From: Rhodospirillaceae bacterium
GTDB taxonomy: Bacteria; Pseudomonadota; Alphaproteobacteria; UBA11136
Reading direction: 5' to 3'
NCBI GenBank assembly: GCA_018663165.1
Contig: JABJES010000201.1
Location: 1 to 19,939, forward strand
Length of the DNA: 19,939 nt
Under the pieces are notes generated by a model that was given only the letters and a program-made list of their open reading frames with translations, was not told where the DNA came from and searched no databases. Below are positions 1-8,772 of the stretch, piece by piece (within the stretch, counting starts at the first letter, position 1; each line of letters starts with the position of its first letter). A program made the position numbers and the translations under genes.

Positions 1-1274
1 GGTGAGCGATAGGGGCGATTGTGAATAACCGATTTGCTGACATGGAGCGCATTGGCAGCGTCGATCCCCTTTTCTGCAAGGTTCGCCTTAAGACAACCAG
101 GGTCGGAAATATCCCCAAACAGGCATAAATGGGGCACGCTGGCATCGCTCAAGGCCCGTTCACTGGCCAATCGCGCCTCGGCGTTATATTCAGCCCCAAT
201 CATCACCAGGGGATAATCAGCCAACGCCGCGCCGCGCCGGGTCCTATCGCGAATGGCAAAAAAGAGTTCCCGCAACAAGGTGCCGTCACCTGATCCAGAA
301 TCGATAACCGCAATGGGCTGTTCGGACAGCGGTTCACGATCGAACAGTGGCAGCACCATCTCAAAAAAAGGCGCTTTGCAGGTTTTCTCGAAAACAAGAC
401 CGCTGAACTCAATATCGAGTGCCCGATCAACATGGCGCTCATTGCCCGCATCGTCACGGGCCAAATCCCCAACATCACCGCAGAAAATCATTTCCGGCAC
501 TCGGCGATAGGTCGGGATATAACCGAGAGGGTAAAAGGTCTGAACACAAAGACGACAGGCCAGTTGGCCCGCTGTCGTCAAGGTCAACGCCGCCTGTTCA
601 CCGGCGACCCAGCCCTGGCTATCGAGAAAATAAAAAGCCAGTTCTGCCGCACCGGAAGGTACACCCAGAGCAGCAAAGGAAAACGGCGCTGCTTCTTTTT
701 CATTCATTTTATCAAAGAAATTCCGGCGATAAAGCTCGTACATCACGGCCGAAATTACCGGCCCTTCAAGATGTCCCCGCACCCGATCAGCCATCGGCCC
801 GACAGCATCAGCCAGCACCGGTGGATTAAAAAGATCACGCAAAGAATGAATATCCGGGCCGTCGCCACCGTCAAAAAGACCAGAGATTTCCAACGCTGCA
901 TCAAGAAGTGCGGGCATCTGCTCGTAGGACGACGCCAAAGGCACCCATGCGCGCCCCTCGGGGGTCAATATGACTCGGGTATCGCCGGCAGGGATATCTC
1001 CGCTTCGCTCAATCAGCCCTTCGGTACAGAGAAGCTTGAAGGCGAGGTGGAAATAGCCCCGACGCACTTCACGGGATTGGGCAAGCGCATCAATGGCGAC
1101 AGGGATATCGCTCGCCGCAAGATCCTTAAGAATACCCTGCCTGTGCAACGCCAGGGCCGTCGTGCCAAAACTGATCCCCGCTATATGGCGGCAAATGATA
1201 CCGGTAACGATGGCCTGCTGCGCCAATACGTCATTACCAGACGGGGGATCACCAGTATTTTCAGAAGGGCTCAT
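1..1274 (-). CDS. SAM-dependent methyltransferase, C-terminus outside window
   Basis: Read by eye on the minus strand from the ATG at 1274, this frame stays open for 424 codons and runs off the left edge. A Rossmann glycine-rich motif I (VIDSGSGDGTLL, about 323-334) is followed by an acidic AEYN (361-364), GDIS (387-390) and HVSKSVIHNR (411-420), which identifies a class I SAM methyltransferase. The last motif resembles methyltransferase domains of polyketide/peptide assembly lines (AprA-like), from memory only. The first 240 residues hold two winged-helix-like units (about 40-112 and 175-242), possibly a lid or dimerisation region. It begins 24 bases after the upstream ABC gene stops, so it is probably in the same transcript, and I infer that it methylates the exported peptide or a small molecule of the same pathway. 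No clear ribosome binding site precedes the ATG. Methyltransferase identity is fairly firm; the substrate is unknown. Confidence 0.72.
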   Translation of the reverse strand, partial: MSPSENTGDPPSGNDVLAQQAIVTGIICRHIAGISFGTTALALHRQGILKDLAASDIPVAIDALAQSREVRRGYFHLAFKLLCTEGLIERSGDIPAGDTRVILTPEGRAWVPLASSYEQMPALLDAALEISGLFDGGDGPDIHSLRDLFNPPVLADAVGPMADRVRGHLEGPVISAVMYELYRRNFFDKMNEKEAAPFSFAALGVPSGAAELAFYFLDSQGWVAGEQAALTLTTAGQLACRLCVQTFYPLGYIPTYRRVPEMIFCGDVGDLARDDAGNERHVDRALDIEFSGLVFEKTCKAPFFEMVLPLFDREPLSEQPIAVIDSGSGDGTLLRELFFAIRDRTRRGAALADYPLVMIGAEYNAEARLASERALSDASVPHLCLFGDISDPGCLKANLAEKGIDAANALHVSKSVIHNRPYRS

Positions 1275-1298
1275 AACTGTTCGGCCGCACGTTGCAGG

Positions 1299-4200
1299 TT
1301 AGGCAAGCTGGCGTTTAGCCAGCTCGGCAAACACGCCGTCCTTCTCCATCAGTTCCTGATACGTGCCTTCTTCGACAACGACGCCGGCAACAACAACATA
1401 GATGATATCGGCATTAATGATGGTGCTGAGGCGATGGGCGATGACCACCCGCGTGCTGTTGAGAGTTTCCAGGCCCTTGCTGACAATTTCCTGGGTTTCG
1501 TTGTCGAGTGCACTGGTCGCCTCATCAAAAATAATTATGCGGGGCTTGCGCGCCACCGCGCGGGCGATCATCAGACGCTGGCACTGGCCGCCGGAAAAGG
1601 TTGCCCCTCCCTCGCTGACGAAAGTTTCCATGCCCATCGGCATGGCCTCGATATCTTTGTCGAGTCCGGCCAGACGCGCCGCCTCCCACACTTCATCGCG
1701 GGTGATATTGGCACCTGAGGCAATATTGTTATAGATCGACCCGGACAGCAGCTTTCCATTTTGCAGGACAACTCCGAAATTGCGGCGTACGGCGCGTTTG
1801 TTAAGCCCATTAAGATCCAGATCGTCAAAGAAAATAGCGCCTGATTCGGCTTTATCAAAGCCGAGCAGCAAGCGCACAAGCGATGACTTGCCCGCCCCCG
1901 ACGGCCCGACAATGGCGATGAACTGACCCGGCTGTGCCTTCAGGCTCAATCCCTTGAGAACCAATGGCCCATCAGGACTATAACGGAAGTTGACGTTTTT
2001 GATCTCAATGGCGCCGCTTAATTCACCAGGATCAGCGGCGCTGTCATCGGTCTCTTCCACCTCGAGCAGGATAGGTTCGACACGTTCATACAGGGGCTTT
2101 AGATTAACCAGCTGAATGGCAACCCCGGCAAACCCGAAAACAGCCGCAAGGAACTGGCCAAAGGCGACGTGAAAAGCGACAAACTTGCCGGTCGGCATAA
2201 ACGTCTGGACCTTGTCACTGGTAATCGCATCCCAGTCTGACGGCGTTTTGAATAAATCAAAGAGAATATCACCCTCCCAGCCGATCACCGCGAGAATGCC
2301 AATTACGGCGATATAGCTGAAGACCACATGGCAGACCGTCAACCAGTTGCTGATGTTGGCCTGGTCGTAATTGATCGACATCATCTCTGCATAGGGCCGG
2401 GACCATTGACTGAACGCGCTTCGTTCAGAGCCCGTTACCCGGATCTTCGAGACAGTACCGAGAAGCTGAAGCACGATCCCCTGAATTCGCCCCACCAGGG
2501 CCATAAGATCACGGTTGCGACTGAGAATTTTACGGCCAAAGAAATAGGTGAAAATTCCATATATGATAACGATGATGCCGGTAATCAGAGTCAGATGCCA
2601 ATCGTAATAGAACATCAAAATCAGGCTGAACACACCAACAACGGTATGCAGCAAGGTCGCCGTAACCGAGCTCGTCAACAACTGGCGCATGGCGTCGATA
2701 CCATCAGCACGGTTAGTCAAATCGCCGACCGTAAACTTTCTGAAAAAGGACGCGGGCAACTTCAGTAATCTATCCCAGACCGCAGCCTGCACCGAATTAT
2801 CCATCATTCCCTCAAGCCGTAACATCGTAATCGACTGAACAAGGGAAAAGCCGGACGCTGATATACCGACAATAATCAAAGCGAGGACGAGCACCGTCAA
2901 CTGATTGAGCATGGCCTCTGGAATAATCGGATCCATGATCCAGCCGGTGACGACAGGGGTGACCAGAGAAAGAAGGCCTGAGAGAACGATCATACCGGCG
3001 ACAAGCCACATTTCCCGTTTACCGCCTCGCAGGGAGAAAAGAAAAATATCCTTGGCTGTAAGGTTTCCTCGGGGAAAAGGCCGGAAGAAATAAAAGGCTT
3101 CCTGATCTATGGTTGCGGCGATCTTGGGCGTAACGATCTCATCAATACCCGTTTCAGAATCAACCAATCGATACATATGGGGCGAGATCGGCAGTAATGC
3201 ACAGGGCTTTTTCTCGGCCCCGTAAAATGCCAGTAACGGCCCGTGATCCGATGTCCACCACTCGCCGGAAAGAGAGACCTGACGAACGTGGAACCCCGAT
3301 GAACGACCGATTGACTGGACCGGATCTTTAAGCTTTCTCAGATCACTTTCGCCGCCCTTGGGCAACTTGACTTTGATCCCGCTCGCCCCGGCAACCATTT
3401 CGCACGCCACCGAAAGCGGATCACCGGAAATATCGAGAAAGATGCGCTGGGCTTTATCAAGGACACCAACCATAGCGCGCAAAGCTGTATTGAATACCTG
3501 TTGTCCAAAGCGCTGTTTTAGATTGACCCGCTCTTCATGCTCCTCCGCGATCCTGGCAATGGTTTTATTGACAACTTCCAGGGCGATCTGATTAAAAAAA
3601 TCCAGATCGGCAATTGGATCTCCCTTTTCGAACCAGGCACCGGTTAAAATCGGATGGCATTTAATATCTTTGTCAAGCCTGAGCCAGGAATCATGGGTCA
3701 GGGGAAGAAAACGACCCCCTGAAGATTTGCTCTCAATCGGGACAATATCATTATAGCCCCCCTCGATCTTATCAATATCTATCCAGATCGGCCTGTCCAT
3801 ACCCTGAATGGCGGTGCCCTGGCCAAACTCGTAATCGCCGCCATGCGTCAACGGCTTTGAATCGCGCGGTGGCCGCGATGAGCCAATCCCATGGATCAAC
3901 TGGTAGATCCAGACATCAATCAATTCTTCAACAGCAGCAGCAATCTTGCCACCCTTATTGCCGAGTTTTAGAATTTTGGAACGGGTGGTTTCAAAAATCT
4001 CGGCGCCGTTGCTCGGCACGGCCAGAATGCGGTGAGAGGATTTAATGCCGGCAAACCCGATCAAACCATCCCCCTTGTCGAGATGTACAATTTGATGACG
4101 AATGCCATGAATTCCCTTAGCCGATTCTACAGAACCATCGCGAAGATAAAAAATATCAATGCTGCCATTGAGCACCAGCCAGGCCCTGTCGCTATCATCG

Positions 4201-4334
4201 ATAAGAAACGGCGCATTGGCTCCCATAGTCTGGGGCTTTTTCTTTGTCCCCAAAGCCTCATAAACAACACCGGCCGCTTTTTCCCGCAAACGGGGCGTAG
4301 GGAGCTGGTCCTTTATTTTGCCGGCCTTTGTCAT
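1299..4334 (-). CDS. NHLM-type ABC transporter, permease/ATP-binding protein (second exporter subunit)
   Basis: This 1011-residue protein combines a long N-terminal region (about 1-430), a membrane domain (about 460-780) and a C-terminal ABC ATPase. The ATPase is complete: Walker A GPSGAGKSS with K816, signature SGGQ at 914-917, Walker B IIIFDEATSALD with D937 and E938, and a switch histidine in VIAHRLST. The size, and the non-peptidase N-terminal extension that in relatives looks like a degenerate cyclic-nucleotide-binding domain, fit the second ABC protein of NHLM bacteriocin systems (TIGR03797-like). Such proteins are inner-membrane exporters that work beside a peptidase-ABC partner. Its ATG overlaps the TGA of that partner by four bases (ATGA), implying translational coupling and probably a hetero-assembly. 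There is no C39 domain here, so leader cleavage is left to the neighbour. The family call rests on architecture and context; exact stoichiometry and cargo are not visible. Confidence 0.88.
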   Translation of the reverse strand: MTKAGKIKDQLPTPRLREKAAGVVYEALGTKKKPQTMGANAPFLIDDSDRAWLVLNGSIDIFYLRDGSVESAKGIHGIRHQIVHLDKGDGLIGFAGIKSSHRILAVPSNGAEIFETTRSKILKLGNKGGKIAAAVEELIDVWIYQLIHGIGSSRPPRDSKPLTHGGDYEFGQGTAIQGMDRPIWIDIDKIEGGYNDIVPIESKSSGGRFLPLTHDSWLRLDKDIKCHPILTGAWFEKGDPIADLDFFNQIALEVVNKTIARIAEEHEERVNLKQRFGQQVFNTALRAMVGVLDKAQRIFLDISGDPLSVACEMVAGASGIKVKLPKGGESDLRKLKDPVQSIGRSSGFHVRQVSLSGEWWTSDHGPLLAFYGAEKKPCALLPISPHMYRLVDSETGIDEIVTPKIAATIDQEAFYFFRPFPRGNLTAKDIFLFSLRGGKREMWLVAGMIVLSGLLSLVTPVVTGWIMDPIIPEAMLNQLTVLVLALIIVGISASGFSLVQSITMLRLEGMMDNSVQAAVWDRLLKLPASFFRKFTVGDLTNRADGIDAMRQLLTSSVTATLLHTVVGVFSLILMFYYDWHLTLITGIIVIIYGIFTYFFGRKILSRNRDLMALVGRIQGIVLQLLGTVSKIRVTGSERSAFSQWSRPYAEMMSINYDQANISNWLTVCHVVFSYIAVIGILAVIGWEGDILFDLFKTPSDWDAITSDKVQTFMPTGKFVAFHVAFGQFLAAVFGFAGVAIQLVNLKPLYERVEPILLEVEETDDSAADPGELSGAIEIKNVNFRYSPDGPLVLKGLSLKAQPGQFIAIVGPSGAGKSSLVRLLLGFDKAESGAIFFDDLDLNGLNKRAVRRNFGVVLQNGKLLSGSIYNNIASGANITRDEVWEAARLAGLDKDIEAMPMGMETFVSEGGATFSGGQCQRLMIARAVARKPRIIIFDEATSALDNETQEIVSKGLETLNSTRVVIAHRLSTIINADIIYVVVAGVVVEEGTYQELMEKDGVFAELAKRQLA

Positions 4335-6595
4335 TGCATCGCCACCAGTTGAGAATAACGCCCTTTAAGGGCCATCAGTTCATCATGAGTCCCGCGTTCA
4401 ACGAGCTTTCCTCTATCCATGACGATAATCTCGTCGCAATCGCGAATGGTACTGAGGCGATGGGCAATGATGATGCAGGAGCATCCTCGTCGCCGCAAAT
4501 TGTCGTCGATTACCTTTTCCGTCAACGGGTCGAGTGATGCCGTCGCTTCGTCGAGAACGATGACCGTCGGGTTGCGCGTCAATGCGCGGGCTATTTCAAG
4601 CCGCTGGGACTGGCCGCCGCTGAAATTAGTATTGCCCTCGGAAACTTCGGATTCATATCCACCGGAACGCTCGGTAATAACATCATGGATACAGGCGTCC
4701 TTAGCGCCCCGAACCATGAATTCCTTCGGGATGGACGGATCCCACATGGTGAGATTATCGCTGATGGTTCCCTGAAAGAGGAATATTTCCTGGTCCACAG
4801 AGGCAACAGAATTAGTGAAAATATTGCGCGGAATTTGCTCGATAGAATAGCCGTCATAATGAATTGTCCCCGACCAGGGCTGATAGAGGCCGAGGATCAG
4901 TTTCGCCAGAGTCGATTTACCGCTCCCCGAACCACCAACAAAGGCGACCCGTTTTCCCGGTGTCAGAGTGAGATTGAAGTCCTCAATAAGAGGTGCCTCA
5001 AGGGAAGAGTAGCCAAAGCTGAGATTACGGATATGAATGGCACCGGAAAGCTGATCCGGCCCTCCGTAGGCCGGTGTGGCATCCGTATCATTGTCGTTGT
5101 CGGCCTTTTCCGGACCGTCTTCACCTGCCTCGTCGAGGGCAAGAATCGGATCCGCCTTATACCGAAAAACATCGTCAAGCCGGTTAAGGTCACCCTCGAT
5201 CTGCTGGATTTGTGCACCAAAACCGACGAGTTGCTGAATCGGCCCGGTAAAGTGACCGAGCAGACTTTGAAAAGCGACAAGCCCGCCGATCGTCAACTCA
5301 CCATTGATGATCAGAAAACCGCCGGTCCCGAGAATAAGCGCCGTCGTCACACTGTTGATAAGCCCCGGCACGCTATTTAGAAAAGCCGAATAGGAGCCCA
5401 GGCTTTGGTTGGTATTGATGGCGTTGGTCTGATAGCCCGACCAAATTCCAAAAAAATCGTTTTCAGTGCCCGTCGCCTTCAAGGTTTCAATGGCTTGCAG
5501 ACCGGCCATCGACGCCCCGGTCAGCTTGGCCTGCTGGTTCAGAAGGTGACTGTTGAGGTCTTTCAGCTTGCGCTTGACGACTTGCAGCGCCCCCACATTA
5601 ACCAGAGCGAGAATAGCGGCAATAAGGGTCAAGGGGATGCTGTACAGCAACATCACAGCGGCGTAAAAGACGATCATCATGCAGTTGACGACATTCGTCG
5701 AAAGCGATCCCGACAGCAAAGAGGCGACGGTGTGACAGGATTTGACCCTTGCCGCCACATCGCCGACATAACGCTGGGTATAGAAAACAACCGGCACCCT
5801 GAGAACATGCCAAAAGAATTTTCCGGCCAGACTGATGGCTAGCTTTATCTGCACTCTCAACAAATATCGCTGCTGAATAAAAGTGAGAAACCCACTGAAC
5901 ACCGCCGTCAACAAAAGGCCGACGAGTATGGGAAACAGCCAGGTATTATGGTCCTTGATCAGAACATCATCGATAAAGGCCTTGAGAAACGCCGGCATCA
6001 AAAGACCGGGAACGACCAGAACCATACTGACCATGATGATATATGAAAGGACCGTCTTGGAGCCTTTCAAATAGCCATTGAGTGCCTTAAAGATACTGCG
6101 GCGCTCACCGCCCTTCTTGAATTCAGGCCCCGGCTTCATGGTCAAGGCGACCCCGGTATAGCTTTCGCTGAACTCTTTCCGGCTTATCTTGCGTGGCCCA
6201 GAGGCAGGGTCGTTGATGTAGACCTTATTCCCCTCTGCCCCTTCGACAACGACAAAGTGGTTAAAGTTCCAGAAAACGATAAATGGGAATTCGAGCTTCA
6301 GAGCTTCATCAACATCGGCCTTAAGCCCCTTTGCCTCCATACCATAGACGCGGGCACCCTTGACCACATTGCTGGCCTTGGCACCATCGCGAGAAACACC
6401 GCAGGTAATTCGTAATTCTTCCAGTGGCACCCAGAGACCATGATAAGCAAGAACCATGGCCAAAGACGCCGCACCGCATTCAACCGCCTCCATTTGCAAA
6501 ACGGTGGGCGTACGGACGCGAGACTTCCTTAAGAATGTCGTTTTGTCCGCCTCGGCCGGCTCGGGGGCCTTGGCAGACTCAGCAGGTTCAGCCAC
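4331..6595 (-). CDS. NHLM-type peptidase-containing ABC exporter (C39 leader peptidase/permease/ATPase)
   Basis: From the GTG at 6595 the product is 754 residues: a C39 cysteine peptidase domain (about 25-155), a six-helix ABC membrane domain (about 175-470) and an ATPase. The peptidase has the full set: oxyanion Gln in QMEAVECG with catalytic C40, H113 in NFNHFVV and D129 in INDPASG. The ATPase has Walker A GGSGSGKST (K560), signature SGGQ (659-662) and Walker B VIVLDEATASLD (D682, E683). Proteins of this type (TIGR03796-like) cut leader peptides after a double-glycine-type site and export the core. I chose GTG 6595 because a GGAGG lies six bases before it; the ATG at 6601 abuts that GGAGG and the ATG at 6634 lies deep inside the adaptor gene. 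The gene overlaps the adaptor stop by eight bases and the next ABC gene by four. A functional peptidase implies a leader-bearing peptide substrate. Confidence 0.92.
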   Translation of the reverse strand: MAEPAESAKAPEPAEADKTTFLRKSRVRTPTVLQMEAVECGAASLAMVLAYHGLWVPLEELRITCGVSRDGAKASNVVKGARVYGMEAKGLKADVDEALKLEFPFIVFWNFNHFVVVEGAEGNKVYINDPASGPRKISRKEFSESYTGVALTMKPGPEFKKGGERRSIFKALNGYLKGSKTVLSYIIMVSMVLVVPGLLMPAFLKAFIDDVLIKDHNTWLFPILVGLLLTAVFSGFLTFIQQRYLLRVQIKLAISLAGKFFWHVLRVPVVFYTQRYVGDVAARVKSCHTVASLLSGSLSTNVVNCMMIVFYAAVMLLYSIPLTLIAAILALVNVGALQVVKRKLKDLNSHLLNQQAKLTGASMAGLQAIETLKATGTENDFFGIWSGYQTNAINTNQSLGSYSAFLNSVPGLINSVTTALILGTGGFLIINGELTIGGLVAFQSLLGHFTGPIQQLVGFGAQIQQIEGDLNRLDDVFRYKADPILALDEAGEDGPEKADNDNDTDATPAYGGPDQLSGAIHIRNLSFGYSSLEAPLIEDFNLTLTPGKRVAFVGGSGSGKSTLAKLILGLYQPWSGTIHYDGYSIEQIPRNIFTNSVASVDQEIFLFQGTISDNLTMWDPSIPKEFMVRGAKDACIHDVITERSGGYESEVSEGNTNFSGGQSQRLEIARALTRNPTVIVLDEATASLDPLTEKVIDDNLRRRGCSCIIIAHRLSTIRDCDEIIVMDRGKLVERGTHDELMALKGRYSQLVAMQ

Positions 6596-7862
6596 TATCA
6601 TCCTCCGAATTACGGTGACCCAACCATGTCTCATAGATCGGAATGACGTAATCGATGGGACGCTTTTCTTCCACGGTTATAGTTGTAAAAGCCGTGGTAC
6701 CCGGCGTGATAATCACCGGCGGCCCTTTCGACGAAGACCATTTGAGACCACTAAAAGTCTTGGGGTCTTCATCAAGTTCGATCGTAATCTTGAGCGGCGG
6801 CCCCGCCTTCATCATATCCTCGGCCACAGATAAGTTACCGAAAATTTCCATTATCCCGGCCTGGCTTTCAGGGAGCTCACTAACCGCCGTTACCCGTCCA
6901 CGAATAACGCCGTAAATATCCCGCTCGACGGAGGCCGGAGATATTTCCGCCTTCATCCCGACCAGCACCTTCTTTCCCTTTCCGATCTGGAAGAAAGCCG
7001 TCACGATCAGCTCTTCACCAGACTTCTGAATTACCGCGAGTTGCGCCCCCAGCCCAACCTGGGCGTTGAGCTTGGTATCAATTTCCGTCACCCGACCTTC
7101 GACGGGGCTGGTAATTACTTTTTCAGTATCAAGCGTCGTCTCTATCTCTTTAAGCGTGTTTTCCGCCTGAACAATTTGTTGTTCCATCTGGGCCAGGGTA
7201 CGTTTTTGATCGTTCTTAAATTCGACCTGGTCGGTTCGAGCCTGTAGAATCTTGTTCCTGGTATCGCGGATCGTCTGCTCGGCAGTGGAAATCTGAACCT
7301 TGGTTTGTTCAAACGTCTGACGGGTGATGTAGCCCTTTTTTAGCTCGTCTTCCTGAACCTTATAGAGATCGCGATAAAAATTGAGTTCCTGCTGGGTATC
7401 CTTGATCGATTCCTGCATGGCGGAGACCTGTTTTTCCGTGTTCTGGGCCCGACCACTAACGTCCTTTTCCGTGAATGCAGATTGCTCGTCGTACTGCTGG
7501 CGCAGAATCTCAAGTGTTGTCAGCGCCGACTTTTTTTTCGTCTCGGTATCCGGAAGGCGCAAGGTCACGATCTTGTCCCCTTCGATCACCCTGTCACCAA
7601 TCTTGACGTGCACCGCCTCGACCCAGCCCTCTGCCGTCGCGCTAACGTCATAAATGACGCTTTTGCTGTCCCTGATCATGCCGAGACCACTAACACGCGA
7701 GGGAATGCCCCCGAGAAACCCCCAGACAATCAAAGCAACAACAATGAAAAGAACGATATAGAGGCTCATCCAGCCTCTCGGTGTGGTCAGCTTGATGACC
7801 GTATCAAGCTGCTCTGGATCTCGAAGCTTTTTAAGCGCCTCACTACGGAATATTTGCGCCAT
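6588..7862 (-). CDS. NHLM-type HlyD-family periplasmic adaptor of the peptide exporter
   Basis: A membrane-fusion (HlyD-like) protein of about 424 residues. It has a short cytoplasmic N-terminus, one membrane helix (about 32-51), a lipoyl/barrel half-motif (EGWVEAVHVKIGDRV), a long coiled-coil hairpin (about 110-255), the second lipoyl half (VEGRVTEIDTKLNAQVG) and a C-terminal beta-barrel. The N-terminus MAQIFRSEALKKL followed by DPEQLD and TTPRGW is the pattern I associate with NHLM adaptors (TIGR03794), so I start at ATG 7862. The frame is open to an ATG at 7967, which would add 35 residues of unusual sequence. The adaptor should bridge the two ABC proteins to an outer-membrane channel, but no TolC-like gene is present here. 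It is the first of three overlapping genes (adaptor, peptidase-ABC, second ABC) and lies 148 bases downstream of the oxygenase gene, enough room for a second promoter, though I see no convincing one. Confidence 0.9.
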   Translation of the reverse strand: MAQIFRSEALKKLRDPEQLDTVIKLTTPRGWMSLYIVLFIVVALIVWGFLGGIPSRVSGLGMIRDSKSVIYDVSATAEGWVEAVHVKIGDRVIEGDKIVTLRLPDTETKKKSALTTLEILRQQYDEQSAFTEKDVSGRAQNTEKQVSAMQESIKDTQQELNFYRDLYKVQEDELKKGYITRQTFEQTKVQISTAEQTIRDTRNKILQARTDQVEFKNDQKRTLAQMEQQIVQAENTLKEIETTLDTEKVITSPVEGRVTEIDTKLNAQVGLGAQLAVIQKSGEELIVTAFFQIGKGKKVLVGMKAEISPASVERDIYGVIRGRVTAVSELPESQAGIMEIFGNLSVAEDMMKAGPPLKITIELDEDPKTFSGLKWSSSKGPPVIITPGTTAFTTITVEEKRPIDYVIPIYETWLGHRNSEDDSG

Positions 7863-8010
7863 GGTTTGGAAAACCCCCTTGTCTTTCCCAGCCTCAGGCA
7901 ACAGGCGCATTTTAAATAAACACACCCCCTGTCCCAACAAGATACCCAATACGCCCCGGATATCCATGCATCTTTTGCGTATTTAGTCGTTTATGACCAA
8001 AAATTGCCTC

Positions 8011-8772
8011 TTACCAATATAGGCACCAACCCCGGCGGGTGCGGAACAGATGCCCTTGGAGGGTAATTCGCGGTCCTCCCGACTCAATGTCGTCCATAAG
8101 AACCGCCTGATGAAGATTCTGGCCACTATGGAGAAAAGCCGTGCCGTCTTGATATGGGCAGACGATGCTCTCCGCCGCGCCCATCAGCAGCATTCGCACC
8201 ACCGGTGCCATTTGTCCCTCCCGTTCACTTTTCATATCCCAGAACCGGATACCGGAGCCATTTTCCGCCCCCATCAATGGTAACGTTACTGTCTGAACCG
8301 TATGATCCCCGGCATCCGCCTCACCCAACCAGTCGATACATTCATGCTGGCGGTCAAAATGGACAGAAGCAACATCCTGGGTAAAGGCCTTATCCCTCAG
8401 ATAGATGTGGAAACCCGGCCGACAGAGCCTGGGATCAAAATAAACCGGATCACCCAGAGCCTTCTCAAGGCAATCTATAAGTTGTCGGTACAGAAGGGTG
8501 AAGTGTTCATCAAGCAGGGGGTTAAATCGTTCCGCCAGGGTGGCATAGGCGGGAAACCCGCCATTCGGCGCATCCAGATAGCTCGCGCCGCCCAAGGTAA
8601 AGAACGGGGCTCTGGATTCGCGGCGTATCCAGTTCTGGCGCAAGGAAAGAACCGCCTCGCCATAGGCTCGACAGGCCTTTTTGTCGAGTACCGGCACCTG
8701 CAGGATTTCAGGCCCGAACCAGGCTTTCTTTTCCGTGGCGTCTTTCAGGAGAGTCTCATCCCTGATCGTCAT
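8011..8772 (-). CDS. Putative 2-oxoglutarate/Fe(II)-dependent oxygenase, first gene of the peptide locus
   Basis: A 253-residue soluble protein with no signal peptide. The pattern H138-F-D140 (in SVHFDRQHE), then H221 (in SGQNLHQ; H215 is an alternative), then R235 (in GGPRITLQGH) matches the HxD...H iron triad and the 2-oxoglutarate-binding arginine of the double-stranded beta-helix oxygenases. WFGPEILQVPVL near the N-terminus and FRTRRGWCLYW at the C-terminus are not motifs I recognise. The start at ATG 8772 has a strong GGGGAGG nine bases upstream; the earlier ATG at 8796 lacks this. Leading a run of exporter genes, it would plausibly hydroxylate or oxidise the exported peptide, or a building block; this is inference. 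It could also be an unrelated cupin-fold enzyme. The fold assignment rests on spaced residues only, so it is moderately sure; the substrate is unknown. Confidence 0.62.
   Translation of the reverse strand: MTIRDETLLKDATEKKAWFGPEILQVPVLDKKACRAYGEAVLSLRQNWIRRESRAPFFTLGGASYLDAPNGGFPAYATLAERFNPLLDEHFTLLYRQLIDCLEKALGDPVYFDPRLCRPGFHIYLRDKAFTQDVASVHFDRQHECIDWLGEADAGDHTVQTVTLPLMGAENGSGIRFWDMKSEREGQMAPVVRMLLMGAAESIVCPYQDGTAFLHSGQNLHQAVLMDDIESGGPRITLQGHLFRTRRGWCLYW

Noticed and set aside
432..1718. 428-codon plus-strand open frame
   Set aside because: It spans the boundary of two well-supported minus-strand genes (methyltransferase and ABC protein) and has no recognisable domain; it is an antisense shadow.
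4685..5380. 231-codon plus-strand frame within the peptidase-ABC gene
   Set aside because: Antisense to the ATPase and membrane domain of a firmly identified gene, with no domain of its own.
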